Assembly (NCBI GenBank): GCA_910575795.1
Contig: CAJTGE010000002.1
Coordinates: 62,001-126,000, forward strand
DNA: 64,000 bases
Direction: 5' to 3'
From: Clostridiaceae bacterium
GTDB taxonomy: Bacteria > Bacillota > Clostridia > Lachnospirales > Lachnospiraceae
Shown: piece by piece, positions 24,783-33,927 of the stretch
Layout: every line of letters begins with the position of its first letter
How positions within the stretch are numbered: position 1 is the first letter of the stretch
Translations under genes and position numbers: made by a program
Notes under the pieces: generated by a model
What the model was told of the DNA's origin: nothing
The model's input: the letters and a program-made list of their open reading frames with translations, nothing else
Database searches by the model: none

Positions 24783-25101
24783 TTATTTAGGAAAACGGAA
24801 AGTCCCGGAAGAAGTGATGAGGAAGATTTATCATATCCTTTGTTCTAAGGAACTGGGGAAAAAAGGTTTTCTCGTTCTGTGCCTGGATAAGCTCAAAGAC
24901 GATTGGTATGGAATAGAAGAGGCGGTCGGAATGTACCCCAACAAGATAAAAATGAAGGAAGATATCGATGAGATACGGACAAGAAGCAAAAGGGGAAAGT
25001 TCCGAAGCTGGTATGTGTCATACATAAAAATAGGCAGCCAGAAGATTCCGTTAATCTATACAACAAAAAAACAGAGCGATTACAGGAGGAATGAAGCGTG
25101 A
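24721..25101 (+). CDS. Unknown 126-residue protein, copy 2
   Basis: Homologue of 12181-12549 with the same blocks (LLKQLNDYLGKRKVPEE, KKGFLVLCL, WYGIEEAVGMYP) at about half identity. Starts at ATG 24721 behind GAAGGAG, inside the DUF1643 gene end. It overlaps the next start by 4 bases (GTGA). No domain recognised. Confidence 0.65.
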   Translation: MKKAIRIRTVSQWRLLKQLNDYLGKRKVPEEVMRKIYHILCSKELGKKGFLVLCLDKLKDDWYGIEEAVGMYPNKIKMKEDIDEIRTRSKRGKFRSWYVSYIKIGSQKIPLIYTTKKQSDYRRNEA

Positions 25102-25835
25102 CAGGGATTCGATTTCATAGTTGGGAACATTTTCTGTACTATGTGCAGAACAGAGAAGGCATTGCACCGGGGGCAGGATGGAGCAATGTTTCCATACTGT
25201 CTGACGCAGACTATCTGGAGGCAGATGAATGGGAAGGGCTTCAGAAGATGCTGTCTGCTGCCGATTACGAAGAATTGACAGGGAAGAAACATACCATAGA
25301 GGTGAGGTCATTCCGTATGCCGGAAGAAAGTGGACGGATGATTTTCTATGCGGTTGGCGAAGAAGACGGAGACGGCGGCTATCTGTGCGGAGGTTATGGA
25401 ATTGTGGATGAATCAGATATAGAAGACAAAAATAACCGGTTCAGGCCAATGCCGGAGGAATCGGACAGGGAGAAGGATTATCATTATATTGGAACGGAAC
25501 AGGACTACTGGGAAACTTATCCGGTTCTGCAAACGTATCTGCCGGAAAAGATACTGGAATACCTTGCTTCACAGGTTGCCATATTGGACAGCAATTATGG
25601 AGCGGACAGAGATGTGCAGGGCGGCATGGGCGGCTTCTGCGCTGTTATCCCGAAACTGGATGAAGCCGCAAAGAAAGCCTGCCGGCAGATACTGGAGAAG
25701 CATTATATCCAGGAATCTATGTATGAATATCTTGATACGGTCACGGTCAGCGGCACAGAGTGGGTAGAAGCCCTGTATCTTACCAACAATGATTATGGAA
25801 TCATATTGATTTACCGGAAAGGAGTCGAAGCATGA
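25098..25835 (+). CDS. Unknown 245-residue cassette protein, copy 2
   Basis: Same length as the copy 1 protein, starting at GTG 25098 with AGGAGGAATGAAGC upstream. Residues 1 to about 100 differ widely from copy 1; from about 105 onward (ESDIEDKNNRFRPMPEES) the two are nearly identical in DNA and protein. The gene is therefore a hybrid, made by recombination or gene conversion between cassettes. It overlaps the 48-residue gene by ATGA. Confidence 0.65.
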   Translation: MTGIRFHSWEHFLYYVQNREGIAPGAGWSNVSILSDADYLEADEWEGLQKMLSAADYEELTGKKHTIEVRSFRMPEESGRMIFYAVGEEDGDGGYLCGGYGIVDESDIEDKNNRFRPMPEESDREKDYHYIGTEQDYWETYPVLQTYLPEKILEYLASQVAILDSNYGADRDVQGGMGGFCAVIPKLDEAAKKACRQILEKHYIQESMYEYLDTVTVSGTEWVEALYLTNNDYGIILIYRKGVEA

Positions 25836-25978
25836 TTTTAGGATTTTTAGCGGCTGTGGGAAGTACCATAGCATCCACCGTTATTATTGAATCCGTGACG
25901 GCAGGCGTTGGACTGGGAATTTCCATCTATACAGCGTCAAAGTGTGCGAAGCAGAGCGGCAGAACACGGAGAAAGTAG
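25832..25978 (+). CDS. 48-residue small membrane-type protein, copy 2
   Basis: Peptide identical to 13294-13440. Start overlaps the previous stop codon; a bidirectional terminator follows. Confidence 0.6.
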   Translation: MILGFLAAVGSTIASTVIIESVTAGVGLGISIYTASKCAKQSGRTRRK

Positions 25979-25984
25979 GGGCAA

Positions 25985-26031
25985 AAAGAATATGTGGGGA
26001 TTGGCGGTCAATCAACACATATTCTTTTTTT
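25985..26031. terminator. Bidirectional terminator, copy 2
   Basis: AAAGAATATGTG pairs with CACATATTCTTT around a 19-base loop, then a T run. It is the counterpart of 13447-13493. Confidence 0.8.
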
Positions 26032-26045
26032 GTTGATTTAAAATA

Positions 26046-26655
26046 TTACCATAAATTTAATTTGGTATCAAAATCATCTATACTTTTAAAAACCTTGAGA
26101 TTGTCAAAGTCAATGGATTCTTTGTTCTCATCTAAGATATATAGAAATAATTCTTTTGCTAATTTTTTAAAATCGATATGCTTCATTTTCATTATGTATG
26201 GAAAATTGATTCTTGTGCTAAGTGTACATAGCTTTAAAAGAATACTGCGAATCTGGAGTATGCGCATTTGCTGTGCCGATGGAAAGTCAGAAATTCCGGC
26301 ATGAATAATCTGGGCGAAAAAAACTTCACATCCTGAATCGATGAAGAGTCATAATATTTTAAAACGTTTCTGATTTTATTATAGGTAATTTTATCTGAAG
26401 TATAATAATTGGCAGTTAAGATAAAAATGTTACAAAAATATGGTGGGCATTGATAGCGGAATTTTCCAGGGGCTGTAAAAAGGATAAATTGTCATTATCT
26501 TTTTTTGTGATTTCAAAAAACAACTGGAATAAACTTTGTTTCCATTTATTATTGCAGCCTTCATCTGCAGTTTTGCTACTATTAACTTTATGGTAAATTT
26601 CTGGGCTGTTAAGAAGTTTTTCCTTACTTATAAATTTTACATTTGGATTGTTCAT
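26046..26655 (-). pseudogene. Broken copy of the 203-residue minus-strand gene
   Basis: Compared with 13508-14119 two single bases are missing: one A in the A run near 26320 (7 A instead of 8) and one G in the G run near 26470 (4 instead of 5). Each shifts the frame, leaving fragments 26046-26267 and 26416-26655. The rest is almost identical, so the loss is recent. Start ATG 26655 and its AAGGAGGAA site are intact. Confidence 0.75.
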
Positions 26656-26873
26656 CTTCAATCTTCCTCCTTAAAAATGGATAAATTGTTAATGGTGCTA
26701 TAATGTATTGTTCTGAGATGAGAATTAAATGTTAAATGACATGGAATAAAGAACAATAAAGAACGTGTTAGTCAAACCTTCCCCTTTTTTCTATAAAAAA
26801 GTGATTTTTGGGTAGAGTATTATGCCTTTGGAGGCTGTAAAATAAAGCTACAAAAAATAACAGGAGGAAAATA

Positions 26874-29386
26874 ATGAAAGATTCTAATATACTTCACAGC
26901 GAAGTGAGAAAAACATTTGAAACCCTGATAGAGTCAGGAGTATTTACAGAAGTGAGAATATTAAACACCAAACAAGGGACTCTTTCAGGCTATTACAATG
27001 ATGTAGATAAGCTGATTTAGCATATCCAGCGTTATGACAGGCAGTACAATATTTACGTCACAATGAACGCTTTAAGCGATGGAATTGAGGCCAGAGGCAA
27101 GAACCATCTAAAAAGTTATGCGAAGAATACAACCAGCGACAAGGAAATCCGCTGCCGCAGATGGATTCTCATTGACTTAGACCCGGAACGTCCGGCCGGA
27201 ATCTCCAGCACAGAGCAGGAGTTAAAGCTGTCTGAGGAATTGGGTAGGAAAATTCAGGGTTATTTAACAGACTGTGGATTCCCGGAGCCTGTAACCGCAT
27301 TAAGCGGAAACGGCTTTTATCTTTTATATCCTGTGGAACTTCCCAATACACCGGAAATGACAAGTCTGGCAAAGGGCTTTCTTGGCGCATTGGATTCAAG
27401 GTTTTCTACAGAGCAGGTAAAGGTCGATACAACAACCTATAATGCGGCCAGAATTACAAAGCTTTATGGTACAGTTTCCTGCAAGGGAGACTCCACAGAA
27501 GAACGTCCACACAGGCGTTCCAAAATCCTGTACGCACCAAAGAAACGAGTGCCGGCAGCGATTGAGCTGTTACAGCAGATTGCGGCGCAGTGTGTGGAGA
27601 AAGGGAATAAAAAGAAAACAGTGAATAGAAATGAGAAACGTGAGCCTGCCAGAAGCATATCAGGGAGCAGGATGGAGTTTGATTTGCGTTTATGGCTGGA
27701 ATCCCAAGAGATTCCCGTCGCAAGGGAAAAGCAGGTAGAGAATGGTATGTGCTATGTTTTGGAATCCTGCCCATGGAATCAGGAACATTCCAAGGACAAT
27801 GGGGCTTATGTCATACAGTTTGATGATGGTGGGATTGCGGCTGGCTGTCACCATGATAGCTGTAAGGAAGAAAACTGGGAAACCCTCTGGCGTATGCTGG
27901 AGGGTGAGAAGCCTATGCCGTCAGCAAAAAAAGCAAAGACAGAGAATCTTCCGTCAGCAGAAAAAGAAAGCCCGGTGGATGTTCTTTTAAGACTGATAGA
28001 GGAGCAGGGGCATATTCCGTTCCGAAGCACAGAAGGGGAGGCTTTTATCCAGATTCTAAACAAGGGCGGTTTTGTGAATTATCCGCTTAAATCGGAATAT
28101 TACCAGATGTGGCTGAGGAATTTGTATTATCAGACCTACAACCGGGGCGGCCGGAATGATATGATTCAGGCAGTCATGGAAACTCTTGTGGCAAAAGCGC
28201 ACTGCCAGGGAAAGGAATATCCGGTATACAATCGGTTTGCTTTCCATGAGGGCCGCCTGTATTATAACCTGGCGAACGAAGATTCCGCTGTGCTTTGTAT
28301 TGACGAGTCGGGAACGAAATGCTGCAATGAGCCGCCGGTCAGGTTGATAACAAGAAAAACCTTACGCCCACAGCCTATGCCGCAAAAGGGGAATCGTTTA
28401 GGAAACTGATGAGTAAATATTACCATTTTGCCAGTAAGTCAGACCGGATTCTTCATAACGTTATATTGGTTGTCAGGCTCATAACAGGGATTGAGCAGCC
28501 TATCGTTATCTACAAAGGCGGCAAAGGCTCCTCAAAGACCACTTCCATGGAAATGGATAAACGCTGTCTGGATATATCCAGCAACAATGTAACGGTCATG
28601 CCGAAAAATGAGGAGGACTTTCTGCTTCTTCTGGAATCACAGGATATCGTCTGTCTGGACAACATGGATTCCATTACAAAAAGCCAGGCAAATATTTTCT
28701 GCCAGGCAGTGACGGGGGCAACAGCGGTTAAGAGAAAGAAGTATTCAGACAGCGAATTGTGCGAGATTAATATAAAGTCTGTTGTGTATATGAATGGAAT
28801 CCATCTGCTTTCCGACCGTTCCGATTTCGTTGACCGCTGTGTATTTCTGAATATGAAAGCCATATCATCAGAAAAACGCAGGAGCAAAAAAGACGTCATG
28901 GAAGAATTTGAAGCGGATAAGCCCTGTATCCTTTATAGAATGTTTGAGTGTCTTTCCAGAGCTATGGAAACCCAGCCTTTGATAGAAGTGAATATAGACG
29001 ACCGACTTCTTGATTTTTTAAAATGGGGCTGTGCCGTAGCAGAGGCTATGGGGTATGGACAGGAGAAATTTTTAGAGGCATATCAGAAAAACCGTACCCG
29101 TCTGAACGAGGGGCTTTTGGAAGAAGATGAGGTTGCCGGGGCGGTCATGGATTATCTGGAGGAATCCGGGAATTTTGAAGGGGAAATGAGCGAACTGAGC
29201 GCAAAATTGTCTGATATGCTCTATGAAAAAGGAATGCATGCCAGCAATAAAATCAAACAGGCAAACCACTTATCAAGGAGATTAAAAGAACTGGAGGCCG
29301 GACTGCACAATGTTGGGATTTCCGTGGAGATAGGGAAGAACAACGGAAAACGTTTTGTAAAAATCAGCAGAGAGAACACAGAATAA
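26874..29386 (+). pseudogene. Broken primase-helicase, copy 2
   Basis: Aligned with 14338-16851. Codon 49 is TAG (27018-27020) where copy 1 has GAG. Near 28389-28397 one G is missing from a G run, shifting the frame and ending the upstream part at 28409. The nucleotide-site His149 is Tyr here (SGNGFYLLYP). Two open fragments remain: 27063-28409 and 28409-29386, the second with an intact P-loop (GGKGSSKTT). Three independent lesions make function very unlikely, though the helicase part might still be translated from ATG 28409. Confidence 0.85.
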
Positions 29387-29514
29387 GACGATAAGGACAG
29401 TAAGGACGATAAAAAACAGAAAAAAGGTGGAGAAGTCTGTTGATAAAAAAAGCAGCATTACTTAATATATAAAATTTTTTTTGATAAAAGACCGTCCTTA
29501 CCGTCTTTATTGTC
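29387..29514. repeat. Iteron-like inverted repeat beside the primase gene (candidate origin), copy 2
   Basis: The left arm 29387-29408 and right arm 29493-29514 are unchanged from copy 1 although the gene before them is broken. The AT-rich centre differs by a few bases in its A/T runs. Confidence 0.4.
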
Positions 29515-29557
29515 CCGCTTAAAAAAATCATGCCTGTATATTGGAGAAATCTGGAAG

Positions 29558-29653
29558 ATGAATGAGTTAAAACAGGAGGAATGGCTGGAAACGCTTATGT
29601 CAATCCTGTCACAGCTTATTGTTGAGTTCTATTTAAAAGAGAAGGAATCGTAA
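29558..29653 (+). CDS. 31-residue micro-protein before the recombinase, copy 2
   Basis: Peptide identical to 17022-17117. The ribosome site is one base weaker (TTGGAGAAA). Confidence 0.45.
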   Translation: MNELKQEEWLETLMSILSQLIVEFYLKEKES

Positions 29654-29760
29654 TTACATAAGAAAAATACAGACTGGGAGTTTCAGGCTCCCGGTCTGGA
29701 AGGATAGATAGAATATATATTATAGATTTGAAATATAAGATAGAAAGGCAGGGACAACAA

Positions 29761-31150
29761 ATGTCTGACACAATGATAAAAAAAGCAGCAATTTATTGTC
29801 GTGTATCAACACAGGAACAGGCAGAAGAAGGGTATTCTCTTGAGGAACAGCAGCGTTTAATCCGTGAATACTGCCAGCAGAAGAATTATGAAGTGGCAAT
29901 GGTTTATGAAGACGCCGGAATCAGTGGAAAGGATATCCGCCACCGACCGGCCATGCAGCAGCTTTTGGAGGACGCCTCTAAAAAGAAGTTCCATCTGGTC
30001 ATGAGCTGGAAGATAAACCGAATCAGCCGGAAATTATCGGATGCCATTAAAATTGTAGAAACGTTAGAGAAATATGGAATCGGCTACCAATCTTATTCAG
30101 AACCTTTTGAGTCCAGCACGCCAGCCGGGAAAATGCAGTTTCAGATGATGGCGTTGGTTGGCGAATTTGAACGAAATACCATTGCCCAGAATGTTAAAAT
30201 GGGCATGAGAGCAAAAGCCATGTCCGGGGAATGGTGCGGTGGGATTCCACCATTTGGATATTGCTGGGTGACAATGGAGGGTACGGAAAACCATGGAAGA
30301 AGAAAGTCAAGACTGGAGGTGGTGGAACGAGAGGCGGAGGCAGTGCGCCTTATGTTCCAGCTCTATGCCTCCGGAAAGGGATACAAGGCTATTGTGGGAC
30401 GGATTAACAGGGAAGGCTATCGAACTAAGCTGGATAACGCTTTTTCAGTGGCATAGATAAAATCAATTCTCACAAATCCGGTATATATTGGGAAGGTGCG
30501 TTATGACGTAAGGAGAGACTGGAATGAAAAACGAAGGAACAATATCAATCCCAATCCTATTGTTGCAGACGGAAAACATGAAGCAATCATACCGGAGGAG
30601 TTATGGGAACAGGTTCAGTTTATGATTTCCCAAAAGAATGGAAAGCCAGCCAGAATCTACGACGGGGAATATCCGCTGACAGGTATCCTAAAATGTCCTC
30701 AATGTGGCGCAGGCATGGTGATTTCCAGGACAACGAACCGAAACAAAGACGGCAGCAAACAGAAGCTTACCTATTACGCCTGTGGGAACTGGAAAAATAA
30801 AGGAACCACCGTATGCCACAGCAATATGGTACGGGTAGAAAAAGCGAACACGTTTGTGTACAATCAACTGGATAAACTGTTAAGCGACGAGAAATTCTTT
30901 AAAGAGGTTGTGGGCAGGGTTAACCGGGAGCATAGAATCTTAAAGGAAAACGCCATAAAGGAACGGGAAGTCCAGGAAAAGAACCTGCAAAAAATCAAGG
31001 TTCGCCAACAGAGAAACCATGAACTTTACGAAGACAGCGAGATTTCCAGGGAGGAATTTTTAACACGCAGGGAGGAATTAAACCGGAAGCTATGTGAACT
31101 TCGTGGAAAACAGACGGAAACATCCATGGTGATTCTGGAAGAAGGGAAAA
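29761..31150 (+). pseudogene. Broken large serine recombinase, copy 2
   Basis: It matches copy 1 closely from ATG 29761, but codon 232 is TAG (30454-30456) in place of CAG, stopping the protein inside the recombinase domain. The zinc-ribbon and coiled-coil parts continue open to 31150, where a 604-bp deletion joins the sequence (equivalent of 18614) directly to the middle of the SymE-like gene (equivalent of 19219). The N-terminal 231 residues hold the catalytic Ser but not the DNA-binding parts. Confidence 0.9.
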
Positions 31151-31433
31151 TTTCACGGAAACGTGCAGATTTGGAAAGGAAACCATGCTGTCAAGAATGT
31201 TCCAGGTCATGGAACGATTTCAGTTAAATAACTGTATGGTGGCAGAGGATGGGGGTTCGGGTTATACCGTGGCTACACGGAGGATGAAAGCATACTCATT
31301 TACAACAAGGAATGGGAAAAATGTGCCGCAGATTATCCTGCAGGGGAACTGGGTGGAGCAGTGGGGCTTTGAAATTGGCTGCAGCGTGTCTGTGGAGTGC
31401 TATCAGAATAAGCTGGTTATTTTAAAAGACTGA
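31151..31433 (+). pseudogene. C-terminal remnant of the SymE-like gene, copy 2
   Basis: Only the second half of the 189-residue gene remains after the deletion; the recombinase frame does not continue into it. An ATG at 31185 could start an 82-residue product containing the whole SymE-like domain (NWVEQWGFEIG), but no ribosome site is seen before it. Confidence 0.7.
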
Positions 31434-31496
31434 AAAATTTTGTGGTCTGTTCGTATGAAATATGATAAAATATCAGTAAAAGCAGGAGGTGAGGCC

Positions 31497-32441
31497 ATAA
31501 ATACAGATACTACCATAGCAAAAAACATCCGTGTGGCTGATGAGAAAGCCAGCTATGATGCGGCCTGCAAGCGGCTGCTTTCGGAGAAGATTATTCTGGC
31601 ATGGATTATGAAGAACTGCCTGGAAGAATACCGTGACTGTGATGTGGAAGAGATTGCGGAAAAATATATTGAAGGTACACCGCAGGTGGGCGAAGTGGCA
31701 GTTGCAGCGGATGAAACCAACCGTGTTTCTATGATACAGGGAGCCGGAAACGAGGACACTTCTCTGACGGAGGGAACTGTTACCTATGATATCCGCTTTT
31801 TCGCGATAGCTCCTGTATCCGGTGAATTGATTCGTTTGATTATCAATATAGAAGCCCAAAATGATTTTTATCCGGGTTATCCATTGATAAAAAGGGGAAT
31901 CTATTACTGCAGCCGGATGATTTCCGCCCAATATGGAACAGAGTTTACAAATTCCCACTATGAGAATATCAAAAAAGTATACAGCATATGGATTTGTATG
32001 AATCCGCCAAAGAGCCGTGAAAACAGCATTACCCGTTATTACATTGCGGAAGAAAATCTGGTGGGCAGTGTAAAGGAACAGAAAGCGGATTATGATTTGA
32101 TGGCGGCTGTCATGATTTGTCTTGGGAAAGAGAGAGATTCGGGCACGGATTTATTGAAATTGTTGAATGTGCTTCTGTCCACGGAGACAGCTTCACAGGA
32201 CAAGTGCCAGATATTGGAGGAAGATTTTCATATCAGAATGACTCAGACATTGGAAAGTGAGGTGTCGCTTATGTGTAATTTAAGTAAGGGTGTGGAGGAG
32301 AAAGGGAAGATTTATGGAGCCATTACTGCTTACAAAGATGTAATGTTATCAGAAGATGTAATAATAAAAAAGTTAAAGGAAAAATTTCGAGTAACAGAAG
32401 AAGCAGCAAAAATATACTTGAAAGAAGTGGAAAAGGCGTAG
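31497..32441 (+). pseudogene. Rpn-like nuclease, copy 2, start codon lost and tail exchanged
   Basis: The position of the copy 1 start reads ATA (31497-31499), still 6 bases after AGGAGGTGAG. An upstream in-frame ATG (31455) has no ribosome site, so nuclease output should be very low. The catalytic Asp and Glu-x-Gln are kept. After the KGVEEKG block the tail differs from copy 1 (KIYGAITAYKDVMLSEDVII and onward) and is 56 residues long from the internal ATG 32271. The homologue of the copy 1 tail lies separately at 32486-32671. Loss of the toxin start with the tails kept fits a toxin-antitoxin reading. Confidence 0.6.
32253..32305 (+). repeat. 53-bp direct repeat, first unit (Rpn tail start)
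   Basis: Perfectly repeated at 32468-32520. It contains GTGAGGTG, the internal ATG and the first 12 codons of the tail. It is thus a portable start module for tails and a substrate for tail exchange by homologous recombination. Confidence 0.85.
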
Positions 32442-32467
32442 CCTTCATCTTTTAACTGATATTCTCA

Positions 32468-32520
32468 GAAAGTGAGGTGTCGCTTATGTGTAATTTAAGT
32501 AAGGGTGTGGAGGAGAAAGG
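32468..32520 (+). repeat. 53-bp direct repeat, second unit
   Basis: Second perfect copy of 32253-32305, starting 26 bases after the Rpn stop codon. Confidence 0.85.
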
Positions 32521-32671
32521 AATTCAAAAGGGAATTGATAAAGGAATAACAGCTATGATTTTAACACTGAAAGAGCTACAAATATCAAGTGACGTTATTC
32601 TGAAACAAATCTGTGAAAAGTTTGATCTGACAGAAGAAACAGCAGAAACGTACTTAAAAGAAATATGTTAA
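32486..32671 (+). CDS. Free-standing Rpn C-terminal tail (putative antitoxin or spare tail)
   Basis: 61 residues from ATG 32486, behind GTGAGGTG. It begins with the same MCNLSKGVEEKG block as the Rpn tails, then KGIDKGITAM and a helical end with DLTEETAETYLKEI. It resembles the copy 1 tail (20339-20512) more than the tail now fused to the copy 2 nuclease. It stands alone with its own ribosome site and is followed by the cassette-end hairpin. Likely a short Rpn-inhibitor homologue, or a silent tail that can replace the present one. Confidence 0.55.
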   Translation: MCNLSKGVEEKGIQKGIDKGITAMILTLKELQISSDVILKQICEKFDLTEETAETYLKEIC

Positions 32672-32672
32672 A

Positions 32673-32711
32673 TATTTCAAGCAGAGCATTTTTTGCGTTC
32701 TGCCTGAAATA
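32673..32711. terminator. Hairpin at the right end of cassette 2
   Basis: TATTTCAAGCAGA pairs with TCTGCCTGAAATA with one mismatch; see the copy 1 hairpin for the paired base change. Confidence 0.6.
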
Positions 32712-32748
32712 ATATTATGAGATTTTTCGCACTTAGGTATGATATGGA

Positions 32749-32773
32749 GAGCCATATCATAAATAAAGGAAAA
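32749..32773 (+). other. Attachment site 4 (right end of the composite element)
   Basis: GAGCCATATCATAAATAA then AGGAAAA, after the right-end sequence TTTTTCGCACTTAGG (32723-32737). GATATGG and CCATATC make a perfect 7-bp dyad around AGAG. This is the junction to the chromosome; beyond it the SIMPL gene follows. Confidence 0.75.
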
Positions 32774-32821
32774 GGTAAATCACAGGCAAACGTCAGCGGT
32801 AAATGGAGGTAAACGTTAAAA

Positions 32822-33571
32822 ATGAAAGCATATAAATCCGTGATTATCACCTGCATTGCAGGTATCTGCGCGATTATCTGCGTGATGATCGGCACAAACG
32901 GCTTAAAAGAAGCAAAGCTTGGCAAAGCGGGAGAGGGCCTGTCGGCTACCGGCTCCGCCAGTGTGGATTTTGAATCTGATCTGGCAGTTTGGCGGGGAAA
33001 TTTTTCTGTGCGTGGAGATACGTCCAGGGAGGCGTACCGGGAAATTGAGAAAAATGCGGATATAGTAAAAAAATACTTTGAGGAAAAGGGCGTATCCGGG
33101 GATGAAATGACATTTTACGCCATATATATCAGCGAACTGACCAAAGAAGTCTATAATACCGAAGGGGAATGCATAGGCTACGAGGATGACGGGTATGAGC
33201 TGACCCAGTCCTTTGAGGTGAGTTCTCCGGATGTGGAGAAGATTACTGCTATATCCAATGAGTGCACGGAGCTGATCGATTCGGGAGTGGAGATTATGTC
33301 CGATGCGCCGGAATATTATTATACGAAGCTGGATGAGCTGAAGCTGCAGCTTATTGAGGAAGCGACGAAAAATGCAAAAGAGCGGATAGACATCATGGCG
33401 CAGAATGCGGGGTGCGAGGCAGGAGAACTGCTGACTGCAAACCTGGGTGTATTTCAGATTACAGGCGCTTATTCCAGCACGGAGGAATACAGTTATGGGG
33501 GAACGTTTAACACCAGCGCAAAGGATAAGACGGCGTCTATTACGGTGCGTTTAAATTATACGGTAAAGTAG
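32822..33571 (+). CDS. SIMPL-domain (DUF541) protein
   Basis: 249 residues. An N-terminal membrane helix (about 5-24, IITCIAGICAIICVMIG) without a clear lipobox is followed by one SIMPL domain (LSATGSASVDFESDLAVWRG at its start). Surface-exposed or anchored. GGAGG lies 13 bases before ATG 32822, rather far. Before the cassettes arrived this gene would have followed rlmH directly. It is the second SIMPL gene in the window, about 30 percent alike to 2089-2841. Confidence 0.8.
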   Translation: MKAYKSVIITCIAGICAIICVMIGTNGLKEAKLGKAGEGLSATGSASVDFESDLAVWRGNFSVRGDTSREAYREIEKNADIVKKYFEEKGVSGDEMTFYAIYISELTKEVYNTEGECIGYEDDGYELTQSFEVSSPDVEKITAISNECTELIDSGVEIMSDAPEYYYTKLDELKLQLIEEATKNAKERIDIMAQNAGCEAGELLTANLGVFQITGAYSSTEEYSYGGTFNTSAKDKTASITVRLNYTVK

Positions 33572-33671
33572 GATGCAGCGCGGGATGGATGCTGTGCCGG
33601 GGGATATGTGAGATACATAGGATGGGGGCAGGACAGAGTGTCCGGAACGCTTATATCGCATTGACGATACC

Positions 33672-33730
33672 GCCGCGGCCGCCGATAACCGTTCAGATGA
33701 TTGGGACGGTTACCGGCGGCCGCGGCTTTT
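33672..33730 (+). terminator. GC-rich terminator
   Basis: GCCGCGGCCGCCGATAACCG (33672-33691) pairs with CGGTTACCGGCGGCCGCGGC (33707-33726) at all but one base, followed by TTTT. A very stable stem that ends SIMPL-gene transcription. Confidence 0.85.
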
Positions 33731-33870
33731 GCTGTCACTGTGTTACTGTTTTTTGTCGTTGATATTTGAAAATAAAAGGTAGATATATGGCGGAATATGT
33801 ATTATAATGGAACAAATGGTTGTGCATTTTTAGTGCAGTTGCATAAAAACAATAAGCCCCCATTTCATTT

Positions 33871-33898
33871 TTGACAGAAAAACAGAGCGCTCTATTAG
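33871..33898 (+). promoter_or_regulatory. Promoter of the TIR-SLOG gene
   Basis: Consensus -35 TTGACA (33871-33876), 16-base spacer, TATTAG (33893-33898), 30 bases before the start codon. The spacer carries the palindrome AGAGCGCTCT, a possible operator. Confidence 0.5.
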
Positions 33899-33927
33899 GG
33901 CAGGAGTAATATACCTGAGGAGAAATC

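Larger units (their letters stand above)
20732..32773 (+). mobile_element. SCC-like cassette, copy 2 (degenerate)
   Basis: About 12.0 kb between sites 3 and 4, with the same gene order as copy 1. Differences: the 42-residue gene is replaced by a 182-residue one; the DUF1643 region is diverged; the 203-residue gene, primase, recombinase and SymE-like gene are broken; the Rpn start codon is lost and its tail duplicated. From about 25410 to 32300 it is near-identical to copy 1 except for these lesions. It lacks its own working recombinase but could be excised by that of copy 1. Confidence 0.85.
33572..33927. other. 356-bp intergenic region
   Basis: It holds a strong terminator (33672-33730) and a promoter (33871-33898), described separately. 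No coding sequence with a ribosome site is seen in the remainder. Confidence 0.6.

Noticed and set aside
8842-32773. Tandem cassettes as an assembly duplication
   Set aside because: The two copies differ by unrelated genes, many substitutions, a 604-bp deletion and several frame-breaking changes, and have different attachment sequences, so they are real separate copies.
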